Part shown: positions 33,841-40,743 of the stretch, piece after piece
How positions within the stretch are numbered: the stretch's first letter is position 1
Layout: each line of letters begins with the position of its first letter
From: Agromyces sp. Leaf222
GTDB taxonomy: Bacteria; Actinomycetota; Actinomycetes; Actinomycetales; Microbacteriaceae
Assembly: GCF_001421565.1 (NCBI RefSeq)
Contig: NZ_LMKQ01000001.1
Coordinates: forward strand, 743,651 to 807,650
DNA: 64,000 bases
Direction: 5' to 3'
The notes under the pieces: generated by a model
What the model was told of the DNA's origin: nothing
The model's database searches: none
Seen by the model: the letters and a program-made list of their open reading frames with translations, nothing else
Made by a program: the position numbers and the translations under genes

Positions 33841-36800
33841 ATGGTGAAACTGGCACGCACCGTCGCGCTCGCCGCAGTCGGCGCGCTCCTCGGCGGACTC
33901 GTCACCGCCGCGGCCGCACCCGCGGCCATGGCCGCGACCGACGACCTCAGCATCGAGTCGTCGAAGGTGCTCGAGCTGAAGCTCGACGGCGCTCTCGCCG
34001 ACAGCAGCACCAACGCCGCCGCCGTGAGCCTGCAGCGCGGCACCGCCGCGTACGCGACCGGCATCCACGGCCAGGCGTTCTCGTTCAACGGCTCGACCGC
34101 GCTCAAGCTCGGCACGGCGTCGTACCTGCAGCCGCAGGACCTCACGGTCTCGTTCTGGTACAACCCCAGCGCGGCGATGAGCGCCGAGCAGGTCTTCGCC
34201 TGGAGCAAGACGGTCTACAACTCCGACGGGTGGTACCTCACCTCCGAGAGCAACACGACCCCGCTCGCGCTGTCGATCGGGCCCTCGACCGGGCAGCCCT
34301 ACAAGGTGGCCGTCGACGCCGACCGGGCGAGCTTCTTCCCGGCCGGGCAGTGGACCCACGTCGTGGCGACCTACGACCACGCGACCAAGGCCGTCGCGTT
34401 CTACCGCAACGGCGTGCTCCAGCAGGCGAACGTGAAGACCCCGGTGAGCGCGAGCGCCTCGGGCGTGCTCGGATCCGAGGGCACGAGCACCAAGACCCTC
34501 GGGTACAACGGCCCGAACTACAACGGCTCGTACCTGAACGGCCGGCTCGACGACTACGCGCTCTACAACGGCGTCGCGACCGTCGCCGATGTCGTGACGC
34601 TCACGCAGCGCAACGACCCCGCCTTCGACCCGGCGGCGGTCGCGCAGTCCGACCTCGCCGCGCTCTCGATCCCGGCCGATGCGAGCGTCGCCTTCGCCGT
34701 CCCGGCCGCCGGGCTCAAGGGCAGCACGATCGCGTGGAGCTCGTCCGACGAGTCCGTCATCGCGATCGACGGCGAGATGGCGCGCGTCACCCGGCCCGAG
34801 GCCGAATCGGCCGCGGTGCGACTCACCGCGACCGCGACCTACGGCGGCAGCGACCCCGTCACGCGCGAGTTCGACGTCGTCGTGCAGCCCGGAGCGGACG
34901 CCGTTTCGCAGTACCTCGACGACGCGGGCCTCGAGAACGTCACGGTCGCCGACGGCTACCTCGAGAACGCCAACACCAAGACCATCGACTACCTGCTGAG
35001 CCTCGACCCCGAGAAGTTCCTCTACTCCTGGTACGTGCAGGCGGGACTCACGCCCACCACCGCCGGCGGGTACGGCGGGTGGGAGCGTTCGACCGGCACC
35101 CGCTTCCAGGGCCACTTCTTCGGCCACTACGTCTCCGCGCTGTCGCAGGCGTACGCCACGACGACGGATGCCGCGGTCAAGGCGCAGCTGCTCGCCAAGC
35201 TCACCGCCGCGGTCGACGGTCTCAAGCGATGTCAGGATGCCTGGGCCGCCGCGAACCCCTCGAGCGCCGGCTACGTGGCGCCGTTCGCCCTGAATGCGCT
35301 GCCGAGCGGCCGCGACGGACTGCTCGTGCCGTTCTACAACCTGCACAAGGTGCTCGCGGGGCTGCTCGACGCCCACGCGTACGCGCCGCCCGCGGTCTCG
35401 GCGAAGGCCCTGTCGGTGGCATCCGGCTTCGGCACCTGGGTGAAGAACTACGCGGCGTCGCTCTCGAACCCCGCCGTCATCCTGAACACCGAGTACGGCG
35501 GCATGAACGAGGCCCTGTACGAGCTGTACAGCATCACGAAGAACCCCGTGCACAAGCGCGCAGCCGAGTACTTCGACGAGGTCACGCTCTTCCAGAGCCT
35601 CGCGAACGGGCAGGACGTGCTCAACGGCAAGCACGCCAACACCACGATCCCGAAGCTCGTCGGCGCGCTCAAGCGCTACACGGTGTTCATGGACGACCCC
35701 GACCTCTACGCCACGCTCACCCAGGCCGAGAAGGACGCCCTGCCGATGTACCGCACGGCGGCCGAGAAGTTCTGGCAGATCGTCATCGACGACCACACCT
35801 ACGCGAACGGCGCGAACAGCCAGTCGGAGCACTTCCACGGCGCCGACACGCTCTACCAGTTCGCGACCAACGGCGTCACCACGGGCTACGGCGAGAACTC
35901 CACCGCCGAGGGCTGCAACGAGTACAACATGCTGAAGCTCAGCCACGCCCTCTTCGCCGTGACGAAGGACGTGAAGTACGCCGACTACTACGAATCGACC
36001 TTCATCAACACGATCCTCGCCTCGCAGAACCCCGAGACGGGCATGGTCACGTACTTCCAGCCCCAGACCTCCGGCTACGCGAAGGTCTTCGGCACCCGCC
36101 TCGACCAGTTCTGGTGCGACCACGGAACGGGCATCGAGAGCTTCACGAAGCTCGGCGACTCGATCTACTTCACCGACGCGACATCGGTCTACGTGAACCA
36201 GTTCCGCAGTTCGGAGTTGCGCTCCGAAGGGCAGAACCTGCGACTGGTGCAGACGGCCGACGTGCCGGCGAGCCCCGACGTGCACCTCGAGGTGAGCGCG
36301 CTCGACGGCGGAGCGGTCGCCGACGGCACCGTGCTGAAGCTGCGCGTGCCGGCCTGGGCGGCTTCGACCCCCACCCTGAAGGTCAACGGCGAGGCACAGG
36401 ATGTCGCGGCGCTCACGAGCGACGGCTACCTCGAGCTCCCGGTCGCCGCCGGTGACGAGATCGACTACACCCTCGCCGCGCAGGTGACCATCGAGGATGG
36501 CACCGAGAACCCGAACTGGGTCGCCTTCAAGTACGGCCCGGTGCTGCTCGCGACCGAGCTCAGCCGCGACAACGTCGGCGCCAGCTACACCGCCGGCGTG
36601 CTCGTGGAGATGGGCGTCGCCGACACGTCCCTCAGCTCCGACGTGATCGTGGCCGACGCCGAGGCCTGGAAGGCCGACGCGGCGACGAGCATCGAGCGCA
36701 TCGCCGACGGCGCGAACGCGAACGGCATGACCACCATGCGGTTCAAGCTGCACGGCGTCGACGCGACGTCGGCCGCGCTCACGTTCGAGCCGTACTACAG

Positions 36801-37995
36801 CCTGTACGACGCGCGGTACGCGACGTACATGACCCTGGTCGAGCCCGACTCCGCCGAGGCGCAGGCCCTGATCCTGAAGGGCAAGCAGCAGCTGCGAGCG
36901 GCCGAGACGACGATCGACTCGCTGACCTCGTTCGACGACAACAACAGCGAGGCCGACAAGAATTACCGGTTCGTCAACTCGACCGTCGGCGTCTACAACG
37001 GCCAGAGCTTCCGGCACGCGCCGGCGGCCGCCGGCGCCTACTTCCAGTACGACATGATCGTCGACCCGTCGCTGCCGAAGAACTACCTGGGCGCGCGGTA
37101 CTACGGCGGCGACAACGGGCGAACGTTCGACGTGTACCTGAACGACGTGCTGCTGAAGCACGAGACGATCACGAACGCCGGCGGCGCCACGAACTGGTAC
37201 ATCCAGTACGACCAGATCCCCAAGGCGGTGCTCGACGGCATCGCCGCGAAGGACAGCTACAAGCGCGACCAGAACGGGCAGTTCGTGCTCGACGAGCACG
37301 GCGAGAAGATCCCGGTCGTGACGGTGCGCTTCCAAGGCAACGGCACGAGCTTCGTCGGCGGCCTGTTCGGCCTCTCCACCACCTCGTCGAACAGCTACGG
37401 CACGGCGGCCGAGCTCTCGAAGCTCGGGGTCGACGGCGGAACGCTGTCGCCGGCCCTGATCGCGGGAACGCGCGAGTACACGGTCACCGTGCCGCTCGAT
37501 GCGACGAGCGTGAAGCTCGACTTCGACCCGGCCGTGCCGAGCGGACTCGTGCACGTCGACGGGATCCTCATCGACGACGCCGAGCCTCGCACCGTCGCCG
37601 TCGCGGCGGGCACGGACCCGACCACCGTGATCGTGAAGGCGTACGCGCAGGACCACACGACGAACGTCACGTACACGCTGACGATCGTGCGGGCCGCGCC
37701 GGAGCGCGAGCTGGCCGTGAGCGCCGAGGCGAGCGTCCGCTGCGTCGCGGGCAAGGTCGTGCTGGTCGTCAAGGCGACCAACGGCGACGACGTGCCGGTC
37801 GTGCTCGACGAGACATCCGCCTACGGAACCGCCACGGCCTCGCTCGCCGCGGGCAAGACGGTCTCGAAGACCTTCTCGACCCGGGTGGGCTCGGTCGCGG
37901 CCGGCTCGGTGACGGTCGCCGCCACGGCGACGGTCGACGGCGCGCAGGTCTCGACCGAGGTCGCGGCGGCGTACCCCGCGCTCGGCTGCGGCTGA
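33841..37995 (+). CDS. Giant secreted GH127-type beta-L-arabinofuranosidase with CVAGK domain
   Basis: 1384 residues. Signal peptide to about residue 31; LamG-like domain (about 35-255); atrophied Ig domain (about 260-345); GH127 (formerly DUF1680) catalytic region (about 355-1015), recognisable by GHFFGHYVSALS, YNLHKVLAGLLDA, TEYGGMNEALYEL and EGCNEYNMLKLSHAL. In GH127 a Glu and three Cys hold zinc and one Cys is the nucleophile. Here Glu and Cys of EGC (about 689) and the nucleophile-position Cys of FWCDHGTGIES (about 756) are present, but the usual second Cys of the CC pair is Asp. A DUF6805-like region, a cadherin-like beta-sandwich (about 1195-1290) and the CVAGK domain (LGCG-stop) complete it. 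Expected to release beta-L-arabinofuranose. Confidence 0.87.
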   Translation: MVKLARTVALAAVGALLGGLVTAAAAPAAMAATDDLSIESSKVLELKLDGALADSSTNAAAVSLQRGTAAYATGIHGQAFSFNGSTALKLGTASYLQPQDLTVSFWYNPSAAMSAEQVFAWSKTVYNSDGWYLTSESNTTPLALSIGPSTGQPYKVAVDADRASFFPAGQWTHVVATYDHATKAVAFYRNGVLQQANVKTPVSASASGVLGSEGTSTKTLGYNGPNYNGSYLNGRLDDYALYNGVATVADVVTLTQRNDPAFDPAAVAQSDLAALSIPADASVAFAVPAAGLKGSTIAWSSSDESVIAIDGEMARVTRPEAESAAVRLTATATYGGSDPVTREFDVVVQPGADAVSQYLDDAGLENVTVADGYLENANTKTIDYLLSLDPEKFLYSWYVQAGLTPTTAGGYGGWERSTGTRFQGHFFGHYVSALSQAYATTTDAAVKAQLLAKLTAAVDGLKRCQDAWAAANPSSAGYVAPFALNALPSGRDGLLVPFYNLHKVLAGLLDAHAYAPPAVSAKALSVASGFGTWVKNYAASLSNPAVILNTEYGGMNEALYELYSITKNPVHKRAAEYFDEVTLFQSLANGQDVLNGKHANTTIPKLVGALKRYTVFMDDPDLYATLTQAEKDALPMYRTAAEKFWQIVIDDHTYANGANSQSEHFHGADTLYQFATNGVTTGYGENSTAEGCNEYNMLKLSHALFAVTKDVKYADYYESTFINTILASQNPETGMVTYFQPQTSGYAKVFGTRLDQFWCDHGTGIESFTKLGDSIYFTDATSVYVNQFRSSELRSEGQNLRLVQTADVPASPDVHLEVSALDGGAVADGTVLKLRVPAWAASTPTLKVNGEAQDVAALTSDGYLELPVAAGDEIDYTLAAQVTIEDGTENPNWVAFKYGPVLLATELSRDNVGASYTAGVLVEMGVADTSLSSDVIVADAEAWKADAATSIERIADGANANGMTTMRFKLHGVDATSAALTFEPYYSLYDARYATYMTLVEPDSAEAQALILKGKQQLRAAETTIDSLTSFDDNNSEADKNYRFVNSTVGVYNGQSFRHAPAAAGAYFQYDMIVDPSLPKNYLGARYYGGDNGRTFDVYLNDVLLKHETITNAGGATNWYIQYDQIPKAVLDGIAAKDSYKRDQNGQFVLDEHGEKIPVVTVRFQGNGTSFVGGLFGLSTTSSNSYGTAAELSKLGVDGGTLSPALIAGTREYTVTVPLDATSVKLDFDPAVPSGLVHVDGILIDDAEPRTVAVAAGTDPTTVIVKAYAQDHTTNVTYTLTIVRAAPERELAVSAEASVRCVAGKVVLVVKATNGDDVPVVLDETSAYGTATASLAAGKTVSKTFSTRVGSVAAGSVTVAATATVDGAQVSTEVAAAYPALGCG

Positions 37996-38005
37996 CCAGA
38001 GACCG

Positions 38006-38036
38006 GCGGCCGCCACCCTCACCCGGTGGCGGTCGC
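38006..38036 (+). terminator. 12-bp hairpin after the GH127 gene
   Basis: GCGGCCGCCACC and GGTGGCGGTCGC pair with one G-U wobble around a 7-nt loop, starting 11 bp after the stop. Confidence 0.65.
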
Positions 38037-38282
38037 CGCACCACCGACCGATCCGCGTGACGCGGGACGCGATCACCTTCGCGTGACGCGATGAGGAACG
38101 AGGAGAGAACGGGATGAGACGAGCAGGAGGCGCGCCCATGGGTGCCGACGACGCCGTCGAGGCGCGTGAGCCCATGCGGCGCCGGCTCGTGATGTCGACG
38201 GGATCGGCGACCTCGTTCGAGGCGCGATCTGCGGCCGCGCGCGGGGGCGAGACCGCTCGTTCACGCGGACTTCGTCATCGGC

Positions 38283-38311
38283 TTGACGACGCCCGAGGGC
38301 GTGCTTATCCT
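38283..38311 (+). promoter_or_regulatory. Predicted sigma-70-type promoter of surface cassette 2
   Basis: TTGACG (38283-38288), exactly 17 nt, then TATCCT (38306-38311). This is the best -35/-10 match in the window. The operator begins six bases downstream, around the expected transcription start. Confidence 0.65.
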
Positions 38312-38316
38312 CGTAA

Positions 38317-38330
38317 TGTTCCCGTGAACA
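38317..38330. promoter_or_regulatory. LacI-type operator, copy 4
   Basis: TGTTCCCGTGAACA, matching the consensus except for one inner base, placed over the predicted start of transcription of the WxL-like gene. It puts the surface cassette under the same control as the glycosidases and transporter. Confidence 0.6.
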
Positions 38331-38479
38331 TTTCGGGTTCCGACGCGGTCCCCGAGGGGACCGCCACCGGCAAGGGCGCCGACCTCGGTCGTATCCCCGA
38401 GCCTCATGAACGAACGTGTCAGCCCCCTGCTGCACGACGATTCGGCTCGGCGCACGCCGACCGAGAAACTGGAGGAATC

Positions 38480-39109
38480 ATGATCAGCAAAGGTGCTGCA
38501 GCGCGTTGCGCGGCGGGAGTTCTCGGCGGGCTGCTGCTCGTGGGCGTGGGAAGCGCCGCGTTCGCGGCCTACCCCGATCCCGAGGGCAGCTCGGGCGTCG
38601 ACGTGAAGGTCGACATCGCCGCGGTCGAGAACGGCGCACTGAGCCTCACGGTGGCGAACACCGAGACCGCACTGACCGAGACCGGCTCGACGGCCGAGTA
38701 CCGCCAGTTCACCGGTGCCCTGCCCGACGTGACCGTCACCGACACTCGCGAGGAGATCCCCGCGGGCGCCTACTGGTACGTCACCGGCCAGGCCGGCAGC
38801 TTCGTCGGCGAGAACGGCCAGCCCGCGATCGGCGCCGACCACCTCGGTTGGTCGCCGGCGCTCGTCACCACCGGCAACGGCGAGGTGGCCGCGGGCGACG
38901 AGGTCGGCACGACCCTCGACGCCGGGCCGAACAACGTCGGCCTCACCGGCGAGGAGTTGCTCGCGCTCTCGCTCGACTCCGCGGCCTCGACCGCCGAGTC
39001 GGGCCAGTGGACGGCCAACGCCGACCTCGTGCTGAAGACCCCGGTCGACGTCGCGCCGGGCAGCTACACGTCGCTCCTGACGCTGTCGCTGTTCGAAGAC
39101 TCGCTCTGA
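38480..39109 (+). CDS. Small secreted WxL-like surface protein, cassette 2
   Basis: ATG 38480 with GGAGG four bases ahead; 209 residues. Signal peptide to about residue 30 (SAAFAAY). It is a clear paralogue of the protein at 8402: both keep QFTGxLPxVTVTDTR, EEIPxGAxWYV, HLGWxP, AAGDxVxTxLDxGPNxVG, ELLA and a final WTAxADLxLxTPxxVAPGxY followed by TLSLFE. The pattern resembles WxL domains of Firmicutes surface proteins. The mature protein has no cysteine and no LPXTG, so attachment should be non-covalent. It is followed 70 bp later by its DUF916-type partner. Function as wall platform for the Cys-terminal enzymes is inference. Confidence 0.65.
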   Translation: MISKGAAARCAAGVLGGLLLVGVGSAAFAAYPDPEGSSGVDVKVDIAAVENGALSLTVANTETALTETGSTAEYRQFTGALPDVTVTDTREEIPAGAYWYVTGQAGSFVGENGQPAIGADHLGWSPALVTTGNGEVAAGDEVGTTLDAGPNNVGLTGEELLALSLDSAASTAESGQWTANADLVLKTPVDVAPGSYTSLLTLSLFEDSL

Positions 39110-39179
39110 CCCGATCCACCCGTGGTCGGGCCGGCGCGACACCGCCGGCCCGACCGCACCACCCCGACCAGGACTCGCC

Positions 39180-40232
39180 GTGATCCGAACCACCTCCCGC
39201 TCAGCGCTCAGTGCGCTGACCCTCGTCGCCGGGCTCGTCGCCGGCCTCGGCGCCGTGACGGCTGCGCCCGCCGCGGCCGAGGAGGGGGCCGCTGCGGTGT
39301 CGTGGTCAGTCTCGCCCGCCGACGCGTCCGGGCCCGACGGGCGAGTGGCCGTCGAACACGCCATCGACGCGGGGGCCGACGTGCAGGACGCCTTCGCGGT
39401 GCGCAACCTCGGCCCCGAGGAGGTCACCTTCCGTCTCGCGGCGGCCGACGGCTTCTACAACCGCAACGGACGCTTCGACATGCTGCCCTCCGACCAGACG
39501 TCGGTCGCGGCGGGCACCTGGATCGACGTGCCCGAGACCGTCACGGTGCCGCCGAGCGGCATGGTCGTCGTCCCGTTCACCATCACCGTGCCCGGCAACG
39601 CCGAACCCGGCGACCACGCGGCCGGCATCGCGGCATCCGTGCTCTCGGTCAAGGAGGGCGACGGTGCCGGGGTCGGCGTCGAGAGCCGCGTCGGCTTCCG
39701 GGTCATGACCAGGGTCACCGGCGAGCTCGCGCCCGCCTACTCGGTGACGAACGTCGCCGCCGACTACCAGACCTCGTGGAACCCGATCCGTCCGGGCAGC
39801 ATCGACGTCTCGTTCGACGTGGTCAACGAGGGCAACACCCGCCTCGAGGTCGCCGGCGTGCTCGAGATCGCCGGCCGGAGCATCGCGTTCCCCGCCGAGA
39901 CGGACCATCCGCAGGAGGTCCTCCCCGGGGAGACCCGTTCGTTCTCGCTCTCGGTCGACCAGGTCTGGCCGATGTTCGCCGTTCCGGGCGAGATCGTGCT
40001 CTCGCCCTCGGTGACGACCGCGAGCGGTGACGAGACCGCCGTCGACTCCTCATCCACGGCCGTGCTCGTCTGGGCCGTTCCGTGGCCCCAGCTCCTCCTG
40101 CTCCTCGGCATCGTCCTCATCGTGATGTCGCTGCTCTGGCGACGCGGCAGGTCCAAGCGTCGACTCGACACCATGCTCGAGGAGGCCCGCGAAGAGGGCC
40201 GCCGCGACGTGGTCCTCGAGGGACGGAGGTGA
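39180..40232 (+). CDS. DUF916-type (WxL-interacting-protein-like) membrane-anchored protein, cassette 2
   Basis: 350 residues from a GTG. Signal peptide to about residue 35; DUF916-like domain (about 37-165: VSWSVSPADASGPDGR, FAVRNLGPEEVTFRL, RFDMLPSDQTS, VPFTITVPGNAEPGDHAAGIA); a second beta domain (about 180-290); a transmembrane helix (about 303-322, LLLLLGIVLIVMSLLW); and a strongly basic cytoplasmic tail. It is about half identical by eye to the protein at 9113, with the same domain order. In Firmicutes such proteins bind peptidoglycan and WxL proteins. Its stop overlaps the start of a third, small gene. Confidence 0.75.
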   Translation: MIRTTSRSALSALTLVAGLVAGLGAVTAAPAAAEEGAAAVSWSVSPADASGPDGRVAVEHAIDAGADVQDAFAVRNLGPEEVTFRLAAADGFYNRNGRFDMLPSDQTSVAAGTWIDVPETVTVPPSGMVVVPFTITVPGNAEPGDHAAGIAASVLSVKEGDGAGVGVESRVGFRVMTRVTGELAPAYSVTNVAADYQTSWNPIRPGSIDVSFDVVNEGNTRLEVAGVLEIAGRSIAFPAETDHPQEVLPGETRSFSLSVDQVWPMFAVPGEIVLSPSVTTASGDETAVDSSSTAVLVWAVPWPQLLLLLGIVLIVMSLLWRRGRSKRRLDTMLEEAREEGRRDVVLEGRR

Positions 40233-40492
40233 TCGGCGGCCTGCTGCCGCACGTCGAGGGACTCCCGGTCGTCGGAGGGGAGACGACCGGTGCCGCCTCG
40301 TGGGGCGTCGCCATCCGGGTCGACATCCTGCCGCTGTCCTGCATCCGATCCTGCGGCCCCGAATCGCTTCCGCTCTCAGGATGGTCGGGTGACCTGCTGA
40401 CCTGGGCATGCGTGCTGCTCGCCGGGGGAGCGGCCGCGCTGCTCCTGCGCACGGTCGCCATGCGGCATCCGCTCGGTCGAGCGCGCCGCTGA
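40229..40492 (+). CDS. Small single-pass membrane protein coupled to DUF916 gene 2
   Basis: A GTG overlapping the previous stop (GTGA) opens 87 residues; no homologous family recognised. The N-terminal half is polar with two Cys (PLSCIRSCG), followed by one hydrophobic helix (about 55-72, LTWACVLLAGGAAALLL) and a basic end (RHPLGRARR), so an N-out orientation is expected. The ribosome site is the coupling itself. Cassette 1 lacks an equivalent. It could be an accessory subunit of the surface complex or a chance open frame; the overlap and membrane helix favour a real gene. Confidence 0.5.
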   Translation: MIGGLLPHVEGLPVVGGETTGAASWGVAIRVDILPLSCIRSCGPESLPLSGWSGDLLTWACVLLAGGAAALLLRTVAMRHPLGRARR

Positions 40493-40550
40493 TCCGAATG
40501 GGTCCGATCCGAACGGCTCCGATCCGAACGGATCCGATCCGAACGGATCG
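40491..40550. repeat. Four 15-bp direct repeats, consensus GATCCGAACGGNTCC
   Basis: Contiguous units at 40491, 40506, 40521 and 40536 differ at only a few bases; the first overlaps the stop codon of the small membrane gene. Each unit is also partly palindromic (GGATCC and GATC cores). It lies upstream of the GH43 gene at 40744. Confidence 0.9.
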
Positions 40551-40743
40551 CACCGTCACCGTCACGTGAAGGCGGGAACCACTCACTCGAAGGAGAGGAG
40601 AGGAGCACCGCCCGCTCGATGCGTTCGCCGGCCCGCGCCGACGACCGCCTGCCGTACCGCGCGAGGTCGATCGAACGACCCGTGCGCGTTCCACCACCGT
40701 CGCGGCCGATCGCGGTCGCGAACACGATGCACTGGAGGTTCTC

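Larger units (their letters stand above)
37996..38479 (+). other. Intergenic control region of surface cassette 2
   Basis: 484 bp without a convincing gene. It contains the terminator of the GH127 gene (38006-38036), a promoter (38283-38311) and an operator (38317-38330) for the gene at 38480. An in-frame upstream extension from 38114 exists but is Arg-rich and runs through the promoter and operator, so I do not call it coding. Confidence 0.7.

Noticed and set aside
31090..38175. A 2361-codon open frame on the minus strand opposite the GH43 and GH127 genes
   Set aside because: It is an Arg/Gly/Val-rich mirror of two well-supported secreted enzymes and has no domain pattern; such long antisense frames are expected at this GC content. 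The same holds for 25417-30888 (+), 18295-22266 (+) and 5968-8613 (-).
38114..38479. Possible small gene or N-terminal extension ahead of the second WxL-like gene
   Set aside because: It has a purine-rich site before its ATG, but the product is Arg/Gly-rich without a pattern and runs through the best promoter and operator in the window.
40491..40550. CRISPR array
   Set aside because: The 15-bp units abut without spacers and no cas gene is present.
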